Program-made: the position numbers and the translations under genes
DNA from: Runella slithyformis DSM 19594
Lineage (GTDB): Bacteria; Bacteroidota; Bacteroidia; Cytophagales; Spirosomataceae
Assembly: GCF_000218895.1 (NCBI RefSeq)
Contig: NC_015703.1
Location: 3,547,001-3,611,000 of the forward strand
Direction: 5' to 3'
DNA: 64,000 nt
Notes under the pieces: generated by a model
The model's input: the letters and a program-made list of their open reading frames with translations, nothing else
Database searches by the model: none
What the model was told of the DNA's origin: nothing
In this document: positions 54,453 to 64,000 of the stretch, in pieces
Numbering within the stretch: position 1 is the stretch's first letter
How the letters are laid out: each line of letters opens with the position of its first letter

Positions 54453-55553
54453 ATGAAATCTCGTCGTGATTTTCTTCTCAAGCTTGGTGGCTCGGCCTTA
54501 ACCCTGCCTATTGTATCTGCACTGACTCCGGCAGAGGCCGCTACACCTCCGGCCGACAAACAGCTCCGCGTGGCTTTGGTGGGCCTTGGAAGCTATGCCG
54601 ACCGAGTGGCTACTGCTATGAAAGACTGTAAATTGGCCAAACTGGTGGGCGGCGTAACGGGAACGCCCGAAAAGATTGATAAATGGTCGGGAAAGTTCGG
54701 TTTGGACAAAGCCAATTTTTACGATTATAAGGACTTTGAAAAGATCAAAGAAAACCCCAACATTGATGCCGTATACATTACGCTTCCCAATTCCATGCAC
54801 CATGAGTACACACTTCGGGCGGCTAAAATGGGAAAACACGTCATTTGTGAAAAACCCATGAGTGTCAGCGTAAAAGAGGCTCAGGAGATGATTGCTGCCT
54901 GTAAAAAAGCCAATGTGAAGCTCTATATCGGCTACCGCCTGCACTTCGAGCCCTACACGCGCGAATTGATACGAATGCGGGAATCCGGCGAATTGGGGAA
55001 AATTATGCACGTCAATACCTACGACGGCTTCAAAAGCGGTGATCCAAAACAGTGGCGGCTCAAAAAAGCCCTTGCGGGAGGCGGTGCACTGATGGACGTG
55101 GGTATTTATTGCATCAACGGTGCTCGGTACGCCACCGGCGAAGAACCCATTTGGGTGTCGGCGGAAGAAGCCAAGACGGATCCGGTAAAATTTAAGGAAG
55201 TGGACGAGACCGTGACCTGGCAAATGGGTTTTCCGAGCGGAGCGATCGCCTCCTGTGCCACGACCTACAATTTCAATAACTTTGAACGCCTTTACGTCAT
55301 CGGCGAAAAAGGCTTTGTCGAACTCGGTCCTGCTTTTGGCTACGGTCCCATCAAAGGCCGCACCCACAAAGGTGAAATGAGTTGGGATACGTCCAAGATG
55401 CACCAGACCTGGCAAATGGACGGTATGGCCGATTGTATTCTGAACGGCAAACCGGAACCCAATATAAGCGGTGAGGAAGGGTTGAAAGATATGAAAGTGA
55501 TCGAAGCGATCTATAAATCCATTGCGGCGGGTGGAAAAAAAATCATGGTGTAG
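54453..55553 (+). CDS. Tat-exported Gfo/Idh/MocA family oxidoreductase
   Basis: The 366-residue protein starts at 54453 with a twin-arginine signal (MKSRRDFLLKLGGSALTLPI, ending EAA), so it is folded with cofactor in the cytoplasm and exported by Tat. The Rossmann fold has VALVGLGSYADRVATAM and the EKP signature is CEKPMSVSVKEAQ. The C-terminal domain has GGGALMDVGIYCINGAR. Periplasmic members of this family include glucose-fructose oxidoreductase; the substrate here is unknown. An earlier in-frame start at 54378 would place the twin arginines too far in. A terminator follows. Confidence 0.93.
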   Translation: MKSRRDFLLKLGGSALTLPIVSALTPAEAATPPADKQLRVALVGLGSYADRVATAMKDCKLAKLVGGVTGTPEKIDKWSGKFGLDKANFYDYKDFEKIKENPNIDAVYITLPNSMHHEYTLRAAKMGKHVICEKPMSVSVKEAQEMIAACKKANVKLYIGYRLHFEPYTRELIRMRESGELGKIMHVNTYDGFKSGDPKQWRLKKALAGGGALMDVGIYCINGARYATGEEPIWVSAEEAKTDPVKFKEVDETVTWQMGFPSGAIASCATTYNFNNFERLYVIGEKGFVELGPAFGYGPIKGRTHKGEMSWDTSKMHQTWQMDGMADCILNGKPEPNISGEEGLKDMKVIEAIYKSIAAGGKKIMV

Positions 55554-55576
55554 TTATTTATCATCACTCATTTATC

Positions 55577-55608
55577 AGAAAAGGCTTGCCGACGGGCAAG
55601 CCTTTTCT
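55577..55608. terminator. Bidirectional hairpin terminator
   Basis: AGAAAAGGCTTGCC (55577-55590) pairs perfectly with GGCAAGCCTTTTCT (55595-55608) between convergent genes. Confidence 0.88.
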
Positions 55609-55629
55609 GTTGCGGTATTCAGCCCCTTC

Positions 55630-55893
55630 TTAGGGGATATCTTCAAATCGATTTCCCGAAGGTGTCAGGTACTCCTCATGTACTTCGTCCTGCTGGCTTT
55701 CATCGTACGCGTTTTGGTCAAGGGGCCATTTGTTGGGAATTTCATCCTCTTCTTTTTCCACTCTGCTCGGATTCTTCTGCTCGTCAGAGGATTCATTGGC
55801 GTGCTCTCTCGGCTGATTTGGGTCCGGATTCCATTGTTCCTGCCCCGGGTTCCCGATGGAGGTATTCGAGTCATTTGTTGATGGCGTTTCCAT
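55630..55893 (-). CDS. Small acidic, low-complexity protein of unknown function
   Basis: An 87-residue ORF starting METPSTNDSNTSIGNPGQEQ and ending LTPSGNRFEDIP. It is rich in Asn, Gln, Glu, Asp and Pro, has no cysteine, signal or hydrophobic core, and looks intrinsically disordered. The convergent terminator at 55577-55608 right after its stop supports a real gene. An earlier in-frame ATG (55941) would add 16 residues. Function is unknown; hydrophilic proteins of this kind are sometimes stress-related, but no motif proves it. Confidence 0.55.
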   Translation of the reverse strand: METPSTNDSNTSIGNPGQEQWNPDPNQPREHANESSDEQKNPSRVEKEEDEIPNKWPLDQNAYDESQQDEVHEEYLTPSGNRFEDIP

Positions 55894-56283
55894 AGCTTCT
55901 CTCTGTTTTGGGGGTTGAATATAGGGTAAATCGGTAAACAATCGTTCCGGCTGCGATTATGCCTAATAAATAAAAATCCCGTTTTTGAGTGTGGGCAGTC
56001 TGTTTCCCCTTTTGTAGAAAGTTGGGGCAAGATGCCGTGCTTTTTAAAACGATTTACGGATTGGTACAGGGTTTTTAGTCTACCTGCCCAATCTCACACA
56101 CCATGCGTTAGTGACATCTTATCAATGTTTTTAACGAACAGTTATCAGACGTAAGAAGAACACATGGTCGGATATAAGGAACAATATTCTCAAAACCAAT
56201 ATGGTACGAGCTGTATACTGACTGTTTTCTGCCGGTACGTCACTTTGGTGATTCTCAATCAAAATTCTTTAAAAAAGTAAAGT
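55894..56283. other. Intergenic region without recognised genes
   Basis: About 390 bases between the divergent acidic-protein and coiled-coil lipoprotein genes. It holds only short, unconvincing frames, no long repeat and no hairpin with a T tract; promoters for both neighbours must lie here, but none matches the consensus well. Confidence 0.5.
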
Positions 56284-56757
56284 ATGAAAAAGTACATTGT
56301 TACGATTGCTTTGCCGGTCGGAATGTTGTTGTGCGCCACCGGTTGCGAAACCAAAACAGAAAATGCGCAGGAAGAATTAACGGGTGCCCAACAAAAGGCC
56401 AACGAAGAAAGAGTTGAAGCAACCGAAGATTTACAGGAGGCTAAAGAGGAGGCTTCCGCAAAGCGCGCCGACATCACCGCCGAACTCAAACAGGATGAAC
56501 GGGAGTTTTTGCAAACCATGCAGGAACAAAAAACCGAAATCGAATACCGTATCACTAAACTGGACCGGGACGTAGAAAAGGCCAATAATACCGAAAAAAT
56601 TCGCCTTCGTGCCCAAAGAGACCGTCTGGATGCTCGCCTCAAAGAGGTAGATGACGATATCGCCGAGCTCAAAGGCGGATTGAAGCGGGATTTGAATTCT
56701 TTCAAATCTGATTTTCAAAAAAGTATCGACGAACTCAAACGAGATATGAAAGAGTAA
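56284..56757 (+). CDS. Putative coiled-coil lipoprotein
   Basis: The 157-residue protein has a lipoprotein signal (MKKYIVTIALPVGMLLCATG, then Cys21). The rest is almost entirely charged Glu/Lys/Arg/Ala helix with heptad spacing (TKLDRDVEKANNTEKIRLRA), a long coiled coil about 120 residues long. It may anchor to the outer membrane and reach toward peptidoglycan, as Lpp- or sll-like stress lipoproteins do, but there is no recognised family. It stands alone with 180 bases before the ferritin-like pair. Confidence 0.75.
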   Translation: MKKYIVTIALPVGMLLCATGCETKTENAQEELTGAQQKANEERVEATEDLQEAKEEASAKRADITAELKQDEREFLQTMQEQKTEIEYRITKLDRDVEKANNTEKIRLRAQRDRLDARLKEVDDDIAELKGGLKRDLNSFKSDFQKSIDELKRDMKE

Positions 56758-56854
56758 GCTCCGGATTTATTTTTCTGAAAAAAATAAATTCCTCTAAATC
56801 TGTTTAGCCCCAAAATCCCGTAGATAGAATAAAGCAGACGGTCGTCTTGAAAAA

Positions 56855-56877
56855 TTATCGATTAAACCCATCGATAA
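56855..56877. promoter_or_regulatory. Palindrome upstream of the ferritin-like pair
   Basis: TTATCGAT (56855-56862) and ATCGATAA (56870-56877) form a perfect inverted repeat with a 7-base loop, 60 bases before the first ferritin-like gene. No T tract follows, so an operator is more likely than a terminator. The binding protein is unknown. Confidence 0.4.
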
Positions 56878-56936
56878 AATTCACTTATGGTCAGATTTTA
56901 GTAGTTGCAGTCCATATTTTATAACAAACCAATTGT

Positions 56937-57638
56937 ATGAACATTTTAAAACACACACCACCATCCCTTGAAAGCGGCTCCGGCTTGTTGGTAAAGGGCG
57001 TGCATCGGCGCTCATTTCTGAAATGGGCAGGGGGAACGGCCGCGGCCACATCGCTGATCCTGACAGGATGTAATGACGACGATACAGATGTTATTGTAGG
57101 GGAAGCAAATCTCGGTACCGGAGACAACGCTGTGTTGAACTACGCGTACGCACTGGAGCAACTGGAAGCTGCTTTTTACCAGCGGGTCATTGAGTCGCAG
57201 TTCTCGGGCATTACCGCCGACGAAACAGCGCTGCTGACCGACATCAGAGACCACGAAGTGGCTCACCGTGAGTTTTTCAAAGCTGCCCTCGGCACTAATG
57301 CCATTGGTGGATTGGAAGTGGATTTCAGTTCTATCGACTTTGGAAAACGTGAAAGTGTACTCAACGCTGCCAAAACCTTTGAAGACCTGGGCGTAGCCGC
57401 CTACAACGGCGCCGGACGGTTTTTAACATCAGCGGATCTGCTGGCCATTGCCGGCAAGATCGTGTCGGTAGAAGCGCGCCATGCGGCGTATATCCGCGAC
57501 CTGATCAGTAACGGAACCTTTGCCGACAGCACCGTCATTGATGCCAACGGCTTGGAGATGTCCAAAGACCCGTCGGCAGTATTGCAGGCGGCAGCACCAT
57601 TTATCAAAACAAAAATCAACGCCGGCGTATTGGCATAA
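56937..57638 (+). CDS. Tat-exported ferritin-like domain lipoprotein (first of a pair)
   Basis: The 233-residue protein has a twin-arginine motif (HRRSFLKWAGG) followed by a hydrophobic stretch and lipobox LTGC, so it is probably a Tat-exported lipoprotein. The ferritin-like four-helix domain (about 60-225) shows the di-iron pattern: LEQLEAAFYQ (Glu), DHEVAHREFF (ExxH), FEDLGVAAYNG (Glu) and VEARHAAYIRDL (ExxH). Function in iron or oxidative stress is inferred from fold. It ends 13 bases before its partner; the two are surely co-transcribed. Confidence 0.85.
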   Translation: MNILKHTPPSLESGSGLLVKGVHRRSFLKWAGGTAAATSLILTGCNDDDTDVIVGEANLGTGDNAVLNYAYALEQLEAAFYQRVIESQFSGITADETALLTDIRDHEVAHREFFKAALGTNAIGGLEVDFSSIDFGKRESVLNAAKTFEDLGVAAYNGAGRFLTSADLLAIAGKIVSVEARHAAYIRDLISNGTFADSTVIDANGLEMSKDPSAVLQAAAPFIKTKINAGVLA

Positions 57639-57651
57639 CCCAGGGAACATC

Positions 57652-58485
57652 ATGGATTTTTTCAAAATACTAACTATGCTTGAGGAGCGTGACCCTGAAA
57701 TGAGTGACCGCCTCAATACCCGTCGTCAGGCACTGCGTGATTTTGCCGATCTGGGTAAAAAACTGACCATGGCCGCTGTACCGGTAGCGATGGGAAGTAT
57801 GTTTCAGAAGGCCTATGGCCAATCAACCGTTAATGTGGTTGACGTGCTGAACTACGCGCTTACGCTCGAATACCTTGAATATCGTTTTTACGAAAAAGCG
57901 TTGGCAAGTGCGGGTCTGATTCCGGCGGGAGCGCCTACGGTGGCCATTACCACCATTATGAATCACGAAAAAGCGCACGTTGATTTCCTGAAAACGGCCA
58001 TTACCGGTGCCGGAGGCACACCCGTGGCAGAGCCTAAGTTTGACTTTTCAGGCGGACAGGGTTCCGGAACCGGGCCTTTCGCCACGGCGTTCTCAAACTA
58101 TCAATTGTTTCTGGCCGTAGCGCAGTCGTTGGAAGATACCGGCGTCCGTGCTTATAAAGGACAGGCACCCGGGTTGGTACAGCAAAACAGTGTACTGACT
58201 GCCGCCCTTAATATTCACTCGGTAGAAGCCCGCCATGCATCACACATTCGGCAGATGCGCAAGGCCAACGGCGCTTCGGTAAAACCTTGGATAACGGGCA
58301 ATGCCAGCGGCATTGACAATGCGGTCGTACAGGCGATTTATAACGGTGAAGAGAATACCACTCAGGCCGGAGTAGACATTAAAACGTTGAGCGGGGTGTC
58401 GGCCAATGTAGCTTCGGAAGCATTCGACGAACCGTTAACGAAAGAACAGGTACTGGCCGTAGCTACGCTGTTCTTAGCGTCGTAG
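57652..58485 (+). CDS. Ferritin-like domain protein (second of a pair)
   Basis: The 277-residue protein repeats the pattern of its neighbour: LTLEYLEYRFYEKAL, NHEKAHVDFLK, SLEDTGVRAYKG and VEARHASHIRQM give the Glu and ExxH positions expected for a di-iron centre. N-terminal residues 25-60 (RQALRDFADLGKKLTMAAVP then VAMGSMFQKAYGQ) resemble a Tat/Sec-like export signal without a twin Arg in the usual place. I start at 57652 (MDFFKILTML); the in-frame ATG at 57520 lies inside the previous gene. The pair probably arose by duplication and may work as a heteromer. Confidence 0.85.
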   Translation: MDFFKILTMLEERDPEMSDRLNTRRQALRDFADLGKKLTMAAVPVAMGSMFQKAYGQSTVNVVDVLNYALTLEYLEYRFYEKALASAGLIPAGAPTVAITTIMNHEKAHVDFLKTAITGAGGTPVAEPKFDFSGGQGSGTGPFATAFSNYQLFLAVAQSLEDTGVRAYKGQAPGLVQQNSVLTAALNIHSVEARHASHIRQMRKANGASVKPWITGNASGIDNAVVQAIYNGEENTTQAGVDIKTLSGVSANVASEAFDEPLTKEQVLAVATLFLAS

Positions 58486-58512
58486 GCTCGGCAGTTACAG
58501 CGTCTATTGAGG

Positions 58513-58569
58513 GCATATAAGTGCATACAGCGTAAGTCAAACTTACCTGTATGCACTTATATGCTTTTT
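58513..58569 (+). terminator. Long perfect hairpin terminator after the ferritin-like pair
   Basis: GCATATAAGTGCATACAG (58513-58530) pairs perfectly with CTGTATGCACTTATATGC (58547-58564), with GTAAG/CTTAC inside, then TTTTT. Confidence 0.9.
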
Positions 58570-58694
58570 GTCCTTGTATGCTTTGGCCGAATAATTCAGG
58601 AAAGATTTGCGAATAAATCAACATAAAGCAACGTACTTTTACTTTATTGCTAATCCCTGCCTATTATCGTTCGGGCATGATCGAGACGGCCTAA

Positions 58695-58910
58695 CATACT
58701 CCCTTTCAGGCCCTGCAAACGTCGATGATCAACGCTGCCCAAAGCCTGAACGTAGACAAAGACCCGCGTACGTTGGAAGTGGGTAAAATTGCCAATATCA
58801 GCATGGTAGAAGGCAATCCATTGCAGAAAATTCACGGTGCCCAACGCGTACGCTATGTATTGCTCAACGGAAAAGTATACTCTATGGAAGAGTTGCTGAA
58901 ACGACCGTGA
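58695..58910 (+). pseudogene. C-terminal fragment of an amidohydrolase
   Basis: The frame from 58695 to the TGA at 58908-58910 encodes about 71 residues beginning HTPFQALQTSMINAAQSLNV and continuing LEVGKIANISMVEGNPLQKI and RYVLLNGKVYSMEELL. This is the C-terminal end of amidohydrolases (TPFEALQTAT...GTLEVGKxADL...GNPL). The rest of the gene, including the metal-binding barrel, is absent: a stop precedes the fragment at 58692-58694. It is best explained as a deletion remnant. Its ATG at 58725 could start a short peptide, but that is unlikely to be meaningful. Confidence 0.75.
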
Positions 58911-58980
58911 GGTGCTTATTATACACGCAAAGCCGCAGAGTGGCAAAAAGACCGGTCTCTTCAATTTTTCGTGAGTGATG

Positions 58981-59439
58981 TCAGTCCGGCGTCGTTTTTA
59001 CATCACTCTCCATGCGGTACATATCAAATCCTTCCTCCCAAAAATCCTCCACGATCTCTTTGATCTCCAGACCGAATTTTTGATAAAACGGATACACGAG
59101 TTGCGACGTACGCACCGAGATCGTTTGGAGGCCCGGCATCGCTTTGATGTGTTGGATCCTGAATTCGGTCAACGCCCGCCCAATGCCTTTGCCCTGCTGT
59201 TCGGGATGTACAATGTCCCAGGAAAGCTTGGCCGTGACGCCGTCGTCGGCGAGATTAATACCGCCGCTGCCAACCACCTTACCGTCAAGCTCCGCGACAT
59301 AATAGTGCTCAATGTGGTTGTCTAAATAATAAACGAGGTCTTCTTCTTCGTTGGGGGAAAAGAATTCCGGGGTATTGAGGCGCAGCAGCTCCATGATCTG
59401 TGCCCGGTCGGCGGGTTGGTAGTTTCTGATCGTTGTCAT
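58981..59439 (-). CDS. GNAT-family N-acetyltransferase
   Basis: The 152-residue protein has the acetyl-CoA-binding motif HPEQQGKGIGRALTEF (Q-x-x-G-x-G) and the flanking beta strands YYVAELDGKVVGSGGINL and ISVRTSQLVYPFYQKFGLE, typical of GCN5-related acetyltransferases. The substrate (amine, peptide or small molecule) cannot be predicted. It lies 29 bases downstream of the nitrilase-family gene on the same strand. Confidence 0.9.
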   Translation of the reverse strand: MTTIRNYQPADRAQIMELLRLNTPEFFSPNEEEDLVYYLDNHIEHYYVAELDGKVVGSGGINLADDGVTAKLSWDIVHPEQQGKGIGRALTEFRIQHIKAMPGLQTISVRTSQLVYPFYQKFGLEIKEIVEDFWEEGFDMYRMESDVKTTPD

Positions 59440-59468
59440 GCGTGTTTCCGGATGGTGTGGATTCGTTG

Positions 59469-60197
59469 TTAGAGTGTTTTTTTTATCACTTCCTGCGTAT
59501 CGGTATCAATGATCAGGATACCTTCGCCAGTATCATTCAATTGACCGAGCAATTCGCCCCGTTGATTCCAAACGGATGATCTGCCGCCGCAAATTTCTCC
59601 ATCGCATACCCCGACGCAGTTGGCCATAACTACATTCATGGAATAGGTTTTGGCGATCACGGCTAAGGTATCAATGGCTTTTGCGGTGCCCGCTGCGGTT
59701 TTGACCACGCTTGCAAAGTACGTTTTTGCGCCGGCTTTGTGGGCCGCTTCCGAATGTTCGGGTACGGATAATTCATAACAAATGGCCGCTGCGATGTTGG
59801 CCTCCGGTCCCAATAAACCAATGGTGCTGTGTCCTCTGACAAAATAAGGCTCTTCGTCGGCGTGCAGGTACTGTTTGGAATACGTTTCACGGGCTTTTTC
59901 GGGCTGAAAGAGTATCATGCTGATGGTGATACCGTCGGTTGTTTTCAAGGGCATTCCTATGCCGATCGTGATGGGTCCGGCATCGCTCAGGGTTTGAAAG
60001 CCGTTCAGCCGAGGGTCGTTCAGAGGCATAGCCAATTCGTCGGCCAGGGTTGGTTCATAACCGATAATGGAGAGTTCGGGAAAAACAATAAAGTCAACTC
60101 CGTTGGCAATGGCCAAATGAATCAGCTTTTGATGGTTATGGATATTCACCGGAATATTGCCTTTTAGGGGTTTTGTCTGAGCGGCGCAAAGTTTCAT
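59469..60197 (-). CDS. Carbon-nitrogen hydrolase (nitrilase superfamily)
   Basis: The 242-residue enzyme hydrolyses a C-N bond (amide, nitrile or carbamoyl). The catalytic triad positions are visible: VFPELSIIGYEPT (Glu), YSKQYLHADEEPYF (Lys) and AAAICYELSVPEHSEAA (Cys). I start at 60197 (MKLCAAQTKPLKG), where nitrilase similarity begins; upstream in-frame residues to 60302 look like leader. It is 29 bases from the GNAT gene. Its natural substrate is unknown. Confidence 0.92.
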   Translation of the reverse strand: MKLCAAQTKPLKGNIPVNIHNHQKLIHLAIANGVDFIVFPELSIIGYEPTLADELAMPLNDPRLNGFQTLSDAGPITIGIGMPLKTTDGITISMILFQPEKARETYSKQYLHADEEPYFVRGHSTIGLLGPEANIAAAICYELSVPEHSEAAHKAGAKTYFASVVKTAAGTAKAIDTLAVIAKTYSMNVVMANCVGVCDGEICGGRSSVWNQRGELLGQLNDTGEGILIIDTDTQEVIKKTL

Positions 60198-60526
60198 TGT
60201 GGGTAGGTAATCCCTTAACGTATACGAGTGAACTGACAGGATGCTTTTTGCCGGAGAGGCGTTTTTTTGTCTAATTTTAACGGATATCTGCCAATTCTGC
60301 AATTTTTACTTCGCGAAAATGTAAAAACAGATACAGCGTGAGTCGGCCGTTTTGTACAGAATACCTTCGTGTATCTCAATGACTGATAAAAACAGCGCTG
60401 ATGCTTCCCCTCGGTGTTTCCCACATTATCGGATGTTTAGAGAATCGAATACAATGCCCGGACACAGCATAGAGGCCCGCTTTATCATCAATTGCCTGTC
60501 CTTGATTTTTAAGAAAAAAACTACTT

Positions 60527-60541
60527 ATAGAAAAAAACTAT
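60527..60541 (+). promoter_or_regulatory. OxyR-like binding site upstream of katG
   Basis: ATAGAAAAAAACTAT matches the OxyR half-site ATAGnTnnnAnCTAT at all positions but one (T6). It lies 45 bases before the -7-like box TAATTTTG (60586-60593), the usual place for an activating OxyR tetramer. A second half-site 7 bases on is poor. Confidence 0.5.
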
Positions 60542-60585
60542 AGAGTGATAAATATAATCAATTAGATTTATTGCTTGTTCTGCTG

Positions 60586-60593
60586 TAATTTTG
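60586..60593 (+). promoter_or_regulatory. Candidate -7 box for katG
   Basis: TAATTTTG matches TAnnTTTG. No TTTG is seen 19-21 bases upstream, which fits a promoter that depends on an activator such as OxyR. It implies a leader of about 170 bases. Confidence 0.4.
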
Positions 60594-60746
60594 AAGACGC
60601 AGATACAAAAAAGACAGTAATTCCGGGAAAGCATAAAGGGAAAGATAACCATAAGTACCGGCATAAATGTACCTTTGTTCACAACTTGCCGGCCTGCTTT
60701 CATTGGCTGATACGCGACCAAAAATCATTGCAAATTATCATACTAA

Positions 60747-63011
<2,265 letters not shown>

Positions 63012-63030
63012 TTCAGCCCTTCATAGCTTA

Positions 63031-63068
63031 CCAAAAAAGGTGGCCCGGCAACGGACCACCTTTTTTGG
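63031..63068 (+). terminator. Hairpin terminator after katG
   Basis: CCAAAAAAGGTGG pairs perfectly with CCACCTTTTTTGG around a 12-base loop. Confidence 0.9.
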
Positions 63069-63325
63069 TTTCTCCGTAGAGCGGCTTTTTGAGATTGAGA
63101 ATGCGGTCTTCGGCAAAATTTCCGGACAGCGTCACAATGACACCTTCTCTCTGCAATTCATCCCATTTTTAGCTCGGTTCACATCATTTTTTCATTCAGG
63201 GCAGCTTACTTTAGTATTCTTGCTGCCGAAAGCTGCGGCATCGTCCGGTAATCCCGAAGCGGTGCATTTAAACTAATAACTACGGAACGAAGACAAAATG
63301 TATCAACCTTTTTATCAACCGGACC
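63069..63325. other. Intergenic region before the ABC permease gene
   Basis: About 257 bases after the katG terminator with no supported gene. A 78-codon frame starting at 63040 overlaps the terminator stem and shows no family features, so I do not call it. A promoter for the permease should be here but no clear box stands out. Confidence 0.5.
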
Positions 63326-64000
63326 ATGATCGGAAGCTACATCAAAACCTCAAAACGCAATTTAATGCGCAACAAATTGTTTTCCTTCATCAATATTGTC
63401 GGCCTTGCCATCAGTATGTCCGTTGGCTTACTGCTGATCGCCTTTGTGCTCGACCTGCACTCATACGATAGGTTTCATACGAAGGGGGATAGGATCTACC
63501 GCATTACCAACGTACTGACTTCGAATCGTGAACAAAGCAGCAAGTTTGCTTCCACTTCCATCAAGGCCGGAAAGCTTATCCGGGAGAAAGTGACCGGCAT
63601 TGAAGAAGTAGCCATTCTGCGCGACTTTTCGCAGGATGCCAAAGTGGACAACACGATCCTTCCCGTCAAAGGCTTTTGGGCGGAGCCATCGATGTTGAGG
63701 ATATTTACATTTCCGATGTTGGAAGGTAATCCCGACACGGCACTGAAAGACCCCTATTCGATCGTGCTTACGGAGGCGGCGGCAAAAAAGCTTTTCGGCA
63801 ACGAGCCGGCGCTGGGCAAGGCGATTCAGTTTGATAGCCTCAATTACCGGGTGACCGGCATCATGAAAGACATTCCCTTCTTTTCGCACATCCATTTTGA
63901 GGCATTGGTATCGTTCTCAACGGCTGAGCAACTTAATCGAAATGATAAGAATTTCGAACAGTGGAGCAATATGTCGTTAAATTATGTTTACCTCCTGCTG
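63326..64000 (+). CDS. MacB/FtsX-type ABC transporter permease (3' truncated)
   Basis: ATG 63326 opens a frame that runs off the window after 225 codons. It begins MIGSYIKTSKRNLMRNKLFS, followed by the first membrane helix (FINIVGLAISMSVGLLLIAFVL as a hydrophobic run of about 22), then a periplasmic MacB_PCD-type domain: YDRFHTKGDRIYRITNV, FPMLEGNPDTALKDP, IVLTEAAAKKLFGNEPALGK and YRVTGIMKDIP. These are typical of Bacteroidota FtsX-domain permeases that export or signal envelope stress. The C-terminal helices are outside the window. No ATPase gene is visible. Confidence 0.93.
   Translation, partial: MIGSYIKTSKRNLMRNKLFSFINIVGLAISMSVGLLLIAFVLDLHSYDRFHTKGDRIYRITNVLTSNREQSSKFASTSIKAGKLIREKVTGIEEVAILRDFSQDAKVDNTILPVKGFWAEPSMLRIFTFPMLEGNPDTALKDPYSIVLTEAAAKKLFGNEPALGKAIQFDSLNYRVTGIMKDIPFFSHIHFEALVSFSTAEQLNRNDKNFEQWSNMSLNYVYLLL

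Noticed and set aside
54498-55415. 305-codon open frame on the minus strand opposite the Tat-exported oxidoreductase
   Set aside because: Antisense to a well-supported gene, rich in His/Phe as expected of a shadow frame, no motif.
60352-60543. 63-codon frame in the katG spacer
   Set aside because: No motif, and it runs into the OxyR-like site region; likely chance.
63040-63276. 78-codon frame after katG
   Set aside because: Starts inside the katG terminator stem and has no domain, signal or neighbour support.

Overview
The window looks like chromosome of a Bacteroidota bacterium of the order Cytophagales, most plausibly the Spirosomaceae (Runella/Spirosoma/Dyadobacter-like); the genus cannot be proven from the sequence alone. 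The signs are a SusC/SusD pair, a type IX secretion (T9SS) C-terminal sorting domain, a 3-coathanger-type tail on a secreted nuclease, Bacteroidota-style promoters (TTTG ... TAnnTTTG), many Sec, Tat and lipoprotein signals, and a fused alpha/beta E1 dehydrogenase. No rRNA, tRNA, CRISPR array, prophage or intact insertion sequence was seen.

Layout. 1-3000: tail of an unrecognised gene, purD, and a Cys-rich RicT/PSP1 protein. 3000-7515: an accessory island with an XRE regulator, tandem operator-like repeats, a frameshifted family-1 glycosyltransferase, a C39-like/VKOR/thioredoxin fusion, a double-glycine-leader peptide precursor interrupted by an in-frame UGA directly after its GG site, and a small lipoprotein. 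I read this as a decaying ribosomally synthesised peptide (RiPP/bacteriocin-like) locus. 7760-15480: housekeeping and envelope genes (Nfu, amidase, MCE protein, DedA, phosphosulfolactate synthase-like, fused E1, DUF1573). 15670-29250: envelope and secreted proteins (three penicillin-binding-fold serine hydrolases, an OmpA-family protein, a TolC-HlyD pair, an Asp-box propeller protein, a MATE pump). 29290-31590: a LuxR-type HTH remnant and grpE-dnaJ. 31850-39050: a secreted nuclease, a small lasso-leader-like ORF, a T9SS cargo protein and LptD. 39220-49310: sulfatase, Gfo/Idh/MocA oxidoreductase, a glutamine amidotransferase plus ATP-grasp-like pair, and SusC/SusD behind a clear promoter with a perfect palindrome on its -33 box. 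49400-64000: class III aminotransferase, dapA, M14 peptidase, Tat-exported Gfo/Idh/MocA protein, tandem ferritin-like proteins, an amidohydrolase remnant, GNAT, nitrilase, katG with an OxyR-like site, and the start of an ABC permease.

Two themes stand out. First, short C-rich/G-rich palindromic elements sit inside protein-coding genes: twice in the glycosyltransferase, once in the VKOR fusion and once in the aminotransferase. Most keep the frame and add a short peptide; one coincides with a frameshift. Second, two very small peptide-precursor-like ORFs, one GG-leader and one lasso-leader-like, lie in places a normal gene caller would pass over. Most convergent or downstream gene ends carry unusually long, often perfect hairpins.
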